DNA from: CAVZOY01 sp963777095
GTDB taxonomy: Bacteria; Actinomycetota; Actinomycetes; Mycobacteriales; Geodermatophilaceae
Reading direction: 5' to 3'
DNA: 64,000 bases
Assembly (NCBI GenBank): GCA_963777095.1
Contig: CAVZOY010000006.1
Location: 496,001-560,000 of the forward strand
Made by a program: the position numbers and the translations under genes
Shown here: one piece after another, positions 53,590-63,586 of the stretch
Position numbering within the stretch: position 1 is the stretch's first letter
Layout of the letters: each line of letters starts with the position of its first letter
The notes under the pieces: model-generated
The model's database searches: none
What the model saw: the letters and a program-made list of their open reading frames with translations, nothing else
What the model was told of the DNA's origin: nothing

Positions 53590-54619
53590 GTGGCTGATCT
53601 GTTCGTCAACGGTGCGTTCACCGGCCAGCGGATCACCGGCCCCCAGCGCTATGCGGTCGAGGTGTCCGCCCGGCTCGTGGCCGACCACGGCGCGCGGTTG
53701 CTGCGGCCCCCGGCGCGGGTCACCCGGCATCCGGCGCTGGCGCATGGCTGGGCCTCCCTCGCCGTTCCGCTGCGGAGCGTGCGGGGGTCCCTGGTGTCGC
53801 TGACCGCGCGCAGTCCGGCGGTGGCGCGGCGGCACACGCTGATCGTCCACGACCTCTTCGTGCTCGAGCACCCGGAATGGTTCTCGGCGAACGTACGTAC
53901 GCACCCACGCCCCGCTCCTGTCGGCCCAGCTGCACACGGCTGCCGGCCTGGTCGCGGTGAGCGAGCCGGTGGCGGAGCAGTTGCGCCGCCTGCATCCCCG
54001 CAAGCCGGTCACCGTCGCACCCAACGCACCGAGCGACGTCTTCCGCTCCCCCTCGGGCGAGCATCTGCCCAAGGAGGTGCAGCGCCGGCTCGACGAACCG
54101 GGCGTCGAGGGATTCCTCTTCGCCGTCGGGAGCCGGGACCCCCGCAAGAACTTCGCCCGCCTCGCGGCCGCGTACGCCCTCCTGCCGGCGACTGTGCGCA
54201 GCGCCTACCCGCTGGTCATCGCCGGAGGTGAGTCCGACGTGTTCGCGGCCAGCTCCGTCGACTCCGCACAGGACGTGCTGTGGCTGGGCTACGTGGACGA
54301 CCTCGCCCTGGCGGACCTGTACGCGTCCGCGACCGCCGTCCTGGTGCCCAGCCTCGCCGAGGGCTTCGGTCTCCCGGTCGTCGAGGCGCTGACGGCGGGC
54401 GGCCGGCTGGCGGTCTCCGACATCCCGACGCTGCGCTGGGTGGCGGGCCCCGCGGCCCGGTACTTCGACCCCGAGGACGTCGACGACATCGCCCGCGTGC
54501 TGCTGGCCGTGGTCACGGACCCCACGGTGCGGGGGGACCCGGCGGAGGTGATGTCCCGGTTCAGCTGGGCTACTACCGCCCACGTGATCGCGCGCTTCGC
54601 CCGGGACGGCACGACGTGA
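53590..54619 (+). CDS. Glycosyltransferase family 4 (mannosyltransferase/rhamnosyltransferase-like)
   Basis: A GT-B enzyme of about 340 residues. It starts VADLFVNGAFTGQRITGPQR (GTG 53590). After an indel near 53895 it continues AAGLVAVSEPVAEQLRRLHP, FLFAVGSRDPRKNFARLAAA, YPLVIAGGESDVFAASSVDS, VLWLGYVDDLALADLYASAT and VPSLAEGFGLPVVEALTAGG, the EGFGLPVVE donor motif of GT4. It is similar in plan to WbaZ/RfaG-like mannosyl or rhamnosyl transferases. Its stop overlaps the GTG of the following polymerase gene. Confidence 0.88.
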
Positions 54620-56137
54620 CGGTTGCCGGCGACGGAGCGGTCGACGTCGAGGAGTCGCCGGCGCCTGACCACACCGTCGGCGTCGTGGCGCTCGCGGTCA
54701 CCGTGGTCGGTATCGCGCTGATCCCCTGGCTCATCCGGTTGCCACCGCAGCAGGCCCTGCTCTGCTTCGCCCAGGTGGGGATCGCGGCAGCGGGGGCCGC
54801 ACGGGCCGCGTACCCGGCGGTCCGGCCGATCGCCCTGGTGACGTTCGTCTTCACGTTCTCGTGGATCGGCATCGCGCCCATCTACCAGTTGGCCCACGGC
54901 CGGGCTGCGTGGCAGGACAGCGCCGTGCTCTTCGGTCCGTGGACCACCACGACGCTCATCCTCATGGTCGTGGCCACGACCGCGCTCTACCTGGGCTTCT
55001 ACGGGCTGGGTGACACGCGGAGCCGGCGGCCGACTCGACCGCGGCGGACGGTCGGCGTCCCGTCGAGCATCCTCTGCGGCGGCTACGTCGCCGTGTCGCT
55101 GCTCCTCACGCCGGGCACCGTGGCCATATCCGGCGGCCTGGCCGGCATGTTCTCCAGCCGAGTGGATCGCAGTGCGGCGTTCGGCGCAGCCGGGCTCACC
55201 CTCGCCACGTCCGGCGGAGCCCAGCTCGCGCTCTTCACCATCCTTCCCGGGGCGCTGGCGACCGCCGGGTGCTACCTCGCTCTCCTCCGGGTGCTCGACC
55301 AGATCCGGCACAAGGGCTGGGCGCAGATCGCCGCCCTCGACGCCGGCATCTTCGTCGTCGGCCTCGCGCTGGTGGTCGTCCACGTCAATCCGTTCATCAG
55401 CACCCGCGCGGCGACCGCCGCGGCCTTCGGGTCGCTGGGCCTGCTCGCCCTCCGACCCCAGGTCACGCCAGGCAGGGGCGCTCATGGCGGCGGGACTGCT
55501 CATGGCGACGCTGGTGATCTACCCCGCCGCCAACGCCTTCCGCAGCGGCACGGAGATCGACCGTCCGCAGGGTTTCGAGTTCCTGGCGACGCTGGACTTC
55601 GACGGCTTCCAGCAGGCCATCAACACGGTGGAGTTCGTCGAGGACAGAGGGCACTCCTTCGGCTCGTACAGCCTGTCGGGGGCGCTCTACTTCGTGCCGC
55701 GGGCCTATTGGACGGGCAAGGAGCTTCCGGCCTCCATCGACGTGGCCACGCACCGCGGCTACCTGTTCACGAACCTGTCCCTGCCGTTCCACGCGGAGAT
55801 GTACCTGGACTTCGGCCCGATCGGGATGGCCGTGGTCCTGTTCCTGCTCGCTTCGCTGGGACGGCGGGCCGACGTCGACTGGTCCTCGGGGGTGTGGTCG
55901 CGAGCAGCGCTGCTCGCGCCGTATGCGAGCCTGGCCTCCCTCAGCCTCATCCGCGGGCCCGTCGGCGCGAGCGGGCCGGTGTATCTCACCGTCTTCGGAC
56001 TCATCGCCGTGGGTCTCCTCCTCGCCCCGGCGCGGGACACCGACGACACGGAGGCGCCCGGTGTCCCGGAGCGCACGTCGGCGGCAGGCGGATCCATCGC
56101 TCAAGGGCACGGAGCCGAGGTGAACAGCGACCGATGA
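54616..56137 (+). CDS. O-antigen/capsule polymerase-like membrane protein (Wzy type)
   Basis: About 507 residues with 10-12 hydrophobic segments, such as VGVVALAVTVVGIALIPWLI, ALVTFVFTFSWIGIAPIYQL and TTTTLILMVVATTALYLGFY. The C-terminal half has the large periplasmic loop YSLSGALYFVPRAYWTGKEL and HAEMYLDFGPIGMAVVLFLL, which resembles oligosaccharide repeat-unit polymerases. A one-base frameshift near 55482 divides the gene. GTG 54616 overlaps the preceding stop and the end overlaps the next ATG, so the three genes are coupled. Confidence 0.82.
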
Positions 56138-58698
56138 CCGGCGCGACACCTGCGCCGCCGGAGGCGACCCCCGAGATGCCGATTTCACGCCCTCGCAACG
56201 GCCGACACTCGGGTGGATCGAGGACCGTGCGGCTGCGGCACCTGCTGCTGCAGGGCACGCGACCGGTCTTCTGGGTCCTCCTCCGGGTGCTCCCACCCCG
56301 CCGGTACGCGGTCGTCCACGGGTGGCCGACGTTGGAGGGCAACGTCGTCGAACTGCTGCCCGACCTGACCCGCCGCTACAGCGGGCCGGTGCACTGGCTG
56401 GTCGACGGCGACCCCTCGGTCGCCCTGCGTCACCTGCAGGACAAGGGCCTGGCGCCGCAGGTCCGGGTGGTCCCCAAGGCGAGCGTCCGAGCCGTGTGGC
56501 TGGCGACGACGGCTGAGGTCACCTTCTTCACCCACGGGCTCTTCAGCGCCGTCGTCCCTCCCCCGAGCCGGCTGGTCGTGAACCTGTGGCACGGCGACGG
56601 TCCGAAGGCGAACGACCACGCGGGCGACATCCGGTCCACCGTGGTGGTGACGGGCACCCGCATGTGGCAGCGGTACAAGGCCGAGACGTTCAACGTGCGC
56701 GAGCGGGACGTCGCCTGGACCGGCAATCCCCGTGGCAACGCCCTGCTGCGCGGACTGAGCCGGGAGCAGTGGCAGAGGCTGGGGCTCGACCCGGACGACA
56801 CCCTGGTCCTCTGGCTGCCGACCTTCCGCGTCGGACGCAACGAGGAGGGCCTGGTCTGGCAGGACGGGGTCCCGCTGAGCGGGCGCGGTGACCTGCACGA
56901 TCTCCGCGAGGTCGCCACCCGGCCGCGGCTGTCCCTCGTCGTCAAGCCGCACCCGATGGACCGGGACGACTACTCGCAGCTCGGCATCCGGGTGCTCACG
57001 GACGACGACCTCCGGGACGCCGGCGTGGCCCTGTACGAGCTGCTCGGCAGCAGCGCTGCGGTCATCAGCGACACCTCGAGCGCCTGGGTCGACTACCTCC
57101 CCCTCGACCGGCCGGTGGCCTTCTTCCTCCCGGACATCGACGAGCTCGCGTCGCACCGTGGGTTCAACGTGCCCGATCTGCGCGCGATCCTCCCCGGTCC
57201 GGTCCTGCGCGACGTCGCCGACGTGCGGGCCTTCCTCGAGGCGGTGGTACAGGACGGCGGTGCTGCGGCGCGCGAGTACGCGACCGAACGCGACCGCGTC
57301 GGAGCGGCGCCGTTGGGCAACGCCGCCGACCGGCTGCTGGACTGGCTCGACGACTACCAGCGATCCCGCGGCCGGACGACGCTGTTCGGCGCCGATGCCG
57401 CCGGACGGCTCCGGGAGCAGGGCTCGATGAAGGTCGCGATCTCGTGTCCCTTCAACGAGAACGCCGTCTGGGCCCTGTCGCGCACCGCGTCGGCCGACGC
57501 TCGGCTGGTCGAGCGCCTGACGCCCCGATGGGATCTCACCGGGCGGACGGCCGACCGGCTGGCCCGTGCCCTCCGCCGGCCCGCCGGCCTGACCCGCTTC
57601 GCCGAGCGCAAGACGGCGAAGGCGGCGGCGTCACGACTGCCCGAGGACGTGCCCGTCAGCGTGCTCACCGAGGTCGTGCGTCTCGCGGGGGCGGGCTACC
57701 GGACGCCGCTCACCCCCCTCCTCGGGCACTACGCCTGGAAGGCGCAGTTCGACCGGCGCGCGAGCCGAGCGCTCGACTCCTCCGGCATCGACGTGCTGAT
57801 CGGCATGCCCGGCTCCTGCCTCCGGACCTTCCAGCGGCACGACCGGCCACTGCGGGTCTTCCACGCCATCGACACCCACCCGCGGGCACGCAATGCGGCG
57901 CTTCGCGAGACCTACGGTCGTCGAGCGCGCCGGGAGATCTATCCCGACGTCCTGACCCGGAGGATCGAGGAGGAACTGGCGTCCGCGGACGTGGTGCTCG
58001 TCCCCTCGAGGCTGGTCGAGGACGGGATGGTCCGTGCGGGGGTCGACCCGGGGAAGATCCGGCTCGTCCCGTACGGCGTGGATCTCCGCGGGTTCTCGGT
58101 GCGGCCCGAGGTCGTCACGGCCCCGTCGGACGGCAGACCCAGGCTGATCTTCGTCGGGCAGATCTGCCTGCGGAAGGGCGTGCCGCTGCTCATCGACGCC
58201 GTCCGAGGGCAGGACGTCCACCTCAGCCTCGCCGGGCAGGTCTTCGACCGATCGATCGTCGCCGACCTGCCGGGCAACGTGTCGCTCCTGGGAGTGCTGA
58301 CGCCGTCGGAGTTGGCGCACGTCTACAACGAGCACGACGCGATGGTCCTGCCGACGGTGGACGACGCCTGCTCGCTGGTCGTGGCCGAGGCCGCGGCGTG
58401 CGGGCTCCGGGTCGTGACCACCAGCGCCAACGGCGCGGCCGAACTGCTCCCTCCCGGGCACGTCGTCGTCCCACCTCGCGACGTAGCGGCCCTGCGAGAG
58501 GTCGTGGGATCGCTGGCGGTTCTCGACCTCGCCGATCGGGAGGAGCTCTCCCGCGCGATCAGGTCGGCGTCCGACCGTCGGATCCGGTCGTGGGACGACT
58601 ACGCGAACGAGGTGTACGCGGTCCTGGGCGAGCGCCTCGCGGCTCCCGCACCGATCGGCCGCGCTGTGACGGCCCCCGGATCCCGTCCCGTCCGCTGA
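56134..58698 (+). CDS. CDP-glycerol/ribitol phosphotransferase domain joined to a GT4 glycosyltransferase
   Basis: An open 854-codon frame. Residues ~40-425 match the TagF/TarL polyol-phosphate transferase fold, with VVNLWHGDGPKANDHAGDIR, VAWTGNPRGNALLRGLSREQ, LWLPTFRVGRNEEGL, LVVKPHPMDRDDYSQLGIRV and VISDTSSAWVDYLPLDRPVA, then FFLPDI. Residues ~432-854 are a GT4 enzyme with LIFVGQICLRKGVPLLIDAV and NEHDAMVLPTVDDACSLVVA, then EAAACGLRVV. A Met at 57427 begins the second domain. A TGA overlapping that ATG exists one frame away, so a single missed base could have fused two coupled genes. The activity suggests a teichoic-acid-like polyol phosphate polymer. Confidence 0.85.
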   Translation: MTGATPAPPEATPEMPISRPRNGRHSGGSRTVRLRHLLLQGTRPVFWVLLRVLPPRRYAVVHGWPTLEGNVVELLPDLTRRYSGPVHWLVDGDPSVALRHLQDKGLAPQVRVVPKASVRAVWLATTAEVTFFTHGLFSAVVPPPSRLVVNLWHGDGPKANDHAGDIRSTVVVTGTRMWQRYKAETFNVRERDVAWTGNPRGNALLRGLSREQWQRLGLDPDDTLVLWLPTFRVGRNEEGLVWQDGVPLSGRGDLHDLREVATRPRLSLVVKPHPMDRDDYSQLGIRVLTDDDLRDAGVALYELLGSSAAVISDTSSAWVDYLPLDRPVAFFLPDIDELASHRGFNVPDLRAILPGPVLRDVADVRAFLEAVVQDGGAAAREYATERDRVGAAPLGNAADRLLDWLDDYQRSRGRTTLFGADAAGRLREQGSMKVAISCPFNENAVWALSRTASADARLVERLTPRWDLTGRTADRLARALRRPAGLTRFAERKTAKAAASRLPEDVPVSVLTEVVRLAGAGYRTPLTPLLGHYAWKAQFDRRASRALDSSGIDVLIGMPGSCLRTFQRHDRPLRVFHAIDTHPRARNAALRETYGRRARREIYPDVLTRRIEEELASADVVLVPSRLVEDGMVRAGVDPGKIRLVPYGVDLRGFSVRPEVVTAPSDGRPRLIFVGQICLRKGVPLLIDAVRGQDVHLSLAGQVFDRSIVADLPGNVSLLGVLTPSELAHVYNEHDAMVLPTVDDACSLVVAEAAACGLRVVTTSANGAAELLPPGHVVVPPRDVAALREVVGSLAVLDLADREELSRAIRSASDRRIRSWDDYANEVYAVLGERLAAPAPIGRAVTAPGSRPVR

Positions 58699-58703
58699 AC
58701 CCC

Positions 58704-59969
58704 CTACGCCGTCGCGCGCGAGCGGCGGAGGGCGGCCGACAGCTGGAACACCAGGACGCAGAACGGCACCACCGCCGCGGCGACGAGGGCGCCCCGACCG
58801 CCGTACAGGATCGCACCGGCCAGCACCACCGGCAGACCTCCGACGGATCCGAACAGGAGCGACCGGTAGGCCAGAGCCGCCATGTCCAGCGGCACCAGGA
58901 GCACGTAGTTCAGGGACTTCGAGAAGAAGTTGCCGGCGACGATCGCGCCCGCGGCGACCGCGACGAGCGGGCCGACCTCGACCGTGCCGGCGAAGATGTA
59001 GCCCAGGAGCAGCGGAGCACCCAGGGCCAGGGCCAGGAAGGCCAGCGCCGACGCGGTGCCGGCGACGGCAACCGCCAGGGCGAGCCGCCGGCGCCGCAGC
59101 TCGTCGACCTCGACGATCCACGCCATCAGCCCCTGGGTGACGGTCGACATCACGTTGCCGACGGACTGGCCCAGCTTGTCGACCGCCGCGAACACCGCGT
59201 ACGCCGGCGGGGCGACGATGGCGATGAGCGGACCGGCAAGGTAGGAGTACCCCGCCTCCGCGCCGCGGGCGGCGATGGCGAGCACCGGGATCCGCCCACC
59301 GATCGGCGCGAGAGCGGAGTCCTCGACCGGGGCGCGACCGCCGGCCAGTGCTCCGGCATCGCGCCGGACGAAGAACCACGCGAGGGCCTGCGTCGCCGCC
59401 ATGCCCGCCATGAGGGCGAGGGGATACGTCCACAGCGGCAGGAGTGCCACGAGCCCGATCGACACCAGGTTCGCGACGAGCCTCGGCCCGCCCTCCGCGA
59501 TGAGCGAATGGCTCGGCCTGCTCACACCGATGAAGAACCACGTCGGGGAGAGCGCGTTCAACGAGATGGCGATGCCGCTCAGCACGCAGACGAGCGCCAT
59601 GTCCGGGTCGGCCAGCAGGCAGAACCCGACGACGAGGGGGATGACGACGGCGAGCGCCCGTATCCGCTGCCCCAGGCTGCGCCGGTAGAGGGCGGTGCGT
59701 TGGTCGAAGCCGGCCCGCGCCGTGAGGTTCGCGCCCTCCATGGGCCACGCGAGCCCGCAGACGACCGACGCGGCGGCGCCCACGGACATCCCGATCAGGA
59801 CGCTCGACCATCCCGGCTGACCGAAGCGGGAACTCAGCACGGGCAGGACGACCAGGTTCGACACCAGGGACACCGCGGGCAGGACGGAGAAGGCGGCGAT
59901 CCGGCCGAACGGGCGTCGCAACGCGCTGAACAGACCGGCCGCGGATCGGCTGCGCCCGAGGACCGTCAC
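58704..59969 (-). CDS. Second polysaccharide flippase (Wzx-like)
   Basis: An intact 421-residue MOP-family transporter with about 12 helices. Features include FSVLPAVSLVSNLVVLPVLS, PGWSSVLIGMSVGAAASVVC, LSGIAISLNALSPTWFFIGV, AYAVFAAVDKLGQSVGNVMS and SKSLNYVLLVPLDMAALAYR. It is distinct in sequence from the flippase at 36111. GTG 59969 is the start. The stop lies six bases from the convergent GT stop. It probably exports the lipid-linked unit built by the 53.6-63.6 kb genes. Confidence 0.9.
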   Translation of the reverse strand: MTVLGRSRSAAGLFSALRRPFGRIAAFSVLPAVSLVSNLVVLPVLSSRFGQPGWSSVLIGMSVGAAASVVCGLAWPMEGANLTARAGFDQRTALYRRSLGQRIRALAVVIPLVVGFCLLADPDMALVCVLSGIAISLNALSPTWFFIGVSRPSHSLIAEGGPRLVANLVSIGLVALLPLWTYPLALMAGMAATQALAWFFVRRDAGALAGGRAPVEDSALAPIGGRIPVLAIAARGAEAGYSYLAGPLIAIVAPPAYAVFAAVDKLGQSVGNVMSTVTQGLMAWIVEVDELRRRRLALAVAVAGTASALAFLALALGAPLLLGYIFAGTVEVGPLVAVAAGAIVAGNFFSKSLNYVLLVPLDMAALAYRSLLFGSVGGLPVVLAGAILYGGRGALVAAAVVPFCVLVFQLSAALRRSRATA

Positions 59970-60015
59970 GGCCCGTACCGGGGAGCGGGCACGCCCGGCA
60001 CCGGAGCTCCGCCCG

Positions 60016-61431
60016 TCAGGACCATGCGGGCGGCCGCGAGACGACGTCCTCGCGCCGCGCGTCGACGACGACGCCCGTCCAGCTCGACGATGAGGACGTC
60101 GACGGCGATCTCGGCGACGGTCCGCGACGTCAGCAGGGAGTCGGCCGGCTCCTCGCCGAAGGCGCCGAGCCGCATGGGCGTCGCCGTCCGCTCGGGGTTG
60201 ACGCAGTTGACCCGGATGCCGTCGACCGCCCACTCGTCGGCCAGCGCCTGGGTCAGGTTCACGACGGCCGCCTTGGCCGACGAGTAGAGGCTGTAGCCGC
60301 TGCGGCCCCGCGTGTGCGAGCTCGACGTGAAGAACAGCAGCGATCCCTGCCGTCTTGCGCAGGGTGGGGTAGAAGGTCTGGGCGATGTAGACCGGGGCGA
60401 GGTAGTTGATCTCCGTGGCGGACTGCACGTCGTCGTCGGTGGCCTCGACCAGATGACCCTTCGGCAGGACACCCGCCGCGTTGACGACGAGGTCGACCCG
60501 GCCGCTGCGCGCAGGGCCTCGTCACAGGCGGCGATGACGTCCTCCCGCCGCTCCACGTGCGTCCCCGTCGTGGTGCGGCTGAAGGACAGCACGGTGGCGC
60601 CGTACTCGCGCGGCCACTTCTGCCACGTCCCGCCCGATCCCGTACGACCCTCCGAAGACGACGACGGTCTTGCCGGCCAGGACGGCCCGGAGCTGCTCGG
60701 CGGAGCGCCGCGCCGGCGCCTCGTGGCTCTGCACCTGGAAGAGACGATCCGCGAGGTAGACGTCGATCGGCTCGGTGACCTTCATGTTCCGGTCCTCGCC
60801 GGGCACCACGACGATCGGCACCTCCGGCAGGTAGCGCAGCACGACGGTGCAGTCGTCGGTGGCCTGGAAGTCCGGGTCCTGCGCGGCCAGCTCGTAGGCG
60901 CGGCGGATGACCGACAGCCGGAACCCCTGAGGCGTCTGGCCGCGGCGCAGCAGGGACCGCGGCAGTACGTCCTCGATGGTGTCGCCGGTCTCCGCGTCCA
61001 CCTGGATGACCGTGTCCGCGCTGAGGGATGGCCGTGTCGACGGCCTCGTGCTCGGCCAGCGCCGTGACGCAGTCCTCGATGATCCGCTGGCTGACCAGCG
61101 GCCGGACCGCGTCGTGGAAGAGGACGTTGCACTCGCCGTCGCCCAGGGCCTCGATGGCCCGGCGGGTCGTCGCGTTGCGGGTGTCGCCGCCCTCGAGCAG
61201 CTGGGTCACCTTCGGGTATTCGTCCCCGCGCAGCAGGTCGCGCACCGCGTCGAGGTGGCCCGGAGCCATCATGACGACGATCTCGTCGACGTGCGGTGAC
61301 GCGTTCAGCGCCGCGAGGGTGTGCTCGATGATCGGCTTCCCGGCGACCCTGAGCAGCTGCTTCGGCGTGGACAGCCCGACCCGGGTCCCGGTGCCTCCCG
61401 CGAGGACGACGGCGACGGTCTTCAGCTGCAC
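60016..61431 (-). CDS. Bifunctional cytidylyltransferase/SDR reductase (CDP-ribitol synthase type)
   Basis: Residues ~1-235 are an IspD/TarI-like cytidylyltransferase with VAVVLAGGTGTRVGLSTPKQ, LLEGGDTRNATTRRAIEALG, VLFHDAVRPLVSQRIIEDCV, GQTPQGFRLSVIRRAYELAA and MKVTEPIDVYLADRLFQVQS. The C-terminal ~230 residues are a short-chain reductase with VVVFGGSYGIGRDVAEVA, LFFTSSSHTRGRSGYSLYSS and AKAAVVNLTQALADEWAVDG. This order matches Bcs1/Acs1, which reduces ribulose 5-phosphate and makes CDP-ribitol. Indels at about 61027, 60625, 60515, 60350 and 60083 break the frame. Correcting the last places the stop at 60016. Confidence 0.85.
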
Positions 61432-61565
61432 CACCTCGCCAGGGTAACCAGCGCCGACGGCCGATCCGGCCCCTCGGCGCGTGGTCTCACCCCGCCGGGG
61501 CGAGACGCCGGAGCCCAGCACCGGCCGGTGCGTCGTCCCGACCGAACCCGGCGACGACGGACGGC

Positions 61566-62308
61566 CTAGTAGAGCCTGCCCTTGAGGCGATCCCGCAGGA
61601 GCGTCCCCATCTGGTTGGCGGCCAGCCTCTTCAGCCGTGTGACGGGGCTGTCGTAGACCCGCTTCACGTGCGTGCCGGACCGACCGACGAACGCCGGTTG
61701 CGACGTAAAGCGCACGAGGTCCGCCCCGGCACCCAGAGCGCTGAGCGCCCGGCGCGCGAAGACCTTCTCGATGGGGACGTCGTCCGGCTCGGCGACGTCC
61801 TCCGCCGCACCGGTGAAGTGGCTCACGCCAGATCTGCGCGGTGGTGCCGAAGAAGCGGGTGTCCAGCCAGCCGAGGTCCAGGGCGAGGCGTGCCACGACC
61901 GGCTTCGGAGGGAGGACCGGAGGAACGCAGCCGGCGAAGTTGCTGAACGAACAGGCGCCCGGTGCACTTCCACCAGTGCTCGGCCGGATCGTCGAAGCAC
62001 TGGTCGCTGACGAGGTCCAGCATGACCGCCTCGGTCGCGCCCTTTCCCCGCGCGACGAGCTCGGGGGCGGGGATGTCGGCGGACAGCGTGCGGACGTGCC
62101 CCGGGACCTCGCCGACGGCGTCCGCGACGAGACGCTTCAGATCTTCACCGCTGTTCTCGACGAGGACGAGGGTGGCGCCGGACAGTGCGGCGAAGGGCAC
62201 CCATCGGCGCAGGCTCTCGACGTAGTGCTGCCGACGGACGGCCGGGTCGGTCAAGAAGAGCGGTCCTGCGACTCGGGGCGTCACCGTCGCCGTCAGCAGG
62301 ATCTTCAT
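61566..62308 (-). CDS. Glycosyltransferase-like protein of unknown family
   Basis: About 247 residues beginning MKILLTATVTPRVAGPLFLT, then DPAVRRQHYVESLRRWV and ATLVLVENSGEDLKRLVADA. The middle reads ATEAVMLDLVSDQCFDDPAE then HWWKCTGRLFVQN, a pattern that recalls glycan-acceptor transferases of capsule loci. After an indel near 61935 it continues LALDLGWLDTRFFGTTAQIW, and the C-terminus is basic (THVKRVYDSPVTRLKRLAAN). I do not recognise the family firmly. Position between the CDP-ribitol gene and a GT4 gene suggests a role in the same polymer. Frameshifts also occur near 61825. Confidence 0.65.
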
Positions 62309-62360
62309 CTCCGGAGCGTAACCAGCGAGTGGCTCACCGCCGACCGTCGTCGCGGACGGC

Positions 62361-63586
62361 TCACCCCTGTGGGGTGTCTGCTCCCCCGTAGAGCTCCGCC
62401 AGCCTGCGTCGGAACTCCGGGACGGAGTACCGGGCATGTGCCCAGGCATGCGCCGTCGCCGCCACCTGCAGCGCACCGGCCGGATCCGACAACGTCGTGA
62501 CCACGGCATCGGCGAACGCGGCCGGCTCGTCCTCCACGGCGACGAACAGCTCCGGCCCGCCGATGCCCTCGGCGCCGGCGGCGGTGGTCACCACGGGCAC
62601 TCCCCACAGCAGCGCCGTCACGCTCTTGAACTTCACCCCGGCACCCAGCCGCATCGGGACGACGACCACCGCCGCGCGCCGGTAGAAGGGCCCCAGCGTC
62701 TCGACCTGGCCCGTCAGCTCCACCGCGTCGGCGACCGCGACCTCGCTGCTGCAGCCGCTCCGTCGGTCCCGCGCCCGCCAGCACGAGACGGGCGTCCGGG
62801 ACGGCACGCCGGACGGTCGGCCACACCTCGCGGAGCAGCCAGAGCGCGGCGTCCTCGTTCTCCGGCCGCCACAGGGCACCGACGAAGAGGACCTCCGCAC
62901 CGGGCGGCTGCCCGCTCCGCGGCGACGCGGGCATCTCCGCATCGGCCAGCGGGGGGAGGACGACCCTGACGCGGCCGGCTGCGCGTCTGCGCGCGAGCAG
63001 CGCGGCGTCCTTGTCGCTGAAGACGACGGCGGTGTCCAGGACCGGTGTCACGCGCCATTCCAGCGGAGCGGACAGCGTGAGCCGGGGCACGGCGAGCAGC
63101 CGGTGGACCAGGGGCCCGCCGGCGGTCGTCAGGTGCCGCCGGTAGGCCTGCGAGACGACGTCGTGGAAGACGCCCGTGAGCGGCGTTCCGGGTACCAGGC
63201 GGCGGATCCGGGGGGCGAGGGCGATGGCGTCGAACCACTGGAGCTCGATCCGGTCCGCCGCGCGCAGCAGGTCGGCCAGTCGCTCGTCGGCCAGGACGGC
63301 GCGGAGGAACGAACCCATCGTGACGAAGGGCAGCGCACGGGACCACAGCGACCTCCGCGCGCCCTGGCGCGGCAGGCCACGACGCGTTCGCGGCACGACG
63401 AGGACCCTCCGGTAGGAACCCTGGACCGGACTGGTCCAGGGCCTCCGCGTTGGCCGGCGTCCACGGGCAGACCACCGTCAGGTCGTGCCGCTCCGCCAGG
63501 ATCTCCGCGTGCCGGAGGTAGTACTGCCCGCCGGCGTGCGGGATCCCGACGTAGGGCATGTGCGTCGCGATGCTGACGATCCTCAT
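62361..63586 (-). CDS. Glycosyltransferase family 4
   Basis: A GT-B enzyme of about 400 residues. It begins MRIVSIATHMPYVGIPHAGG then QYYLRHAEILAERHDLTVVC, a typical GT4 N-terminus. After an indel near 63415 it reads FLRAVLADERLADLLRAADR, LQWFDAIALAPRIRRLVPGT, VVFSDKDAALLARRRAAGRV and LFVGALWRPENEDAALWLLR. After another near 62752 it has PFYRRAAVVVVPMRLGAGVK and FKSVTALLWGVPVVTTAAGA, the C-terminal donor site. The ATG at 63586 overlaps the stop of the upstream gene. The sugar is unknown. Confidence 0.86.
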
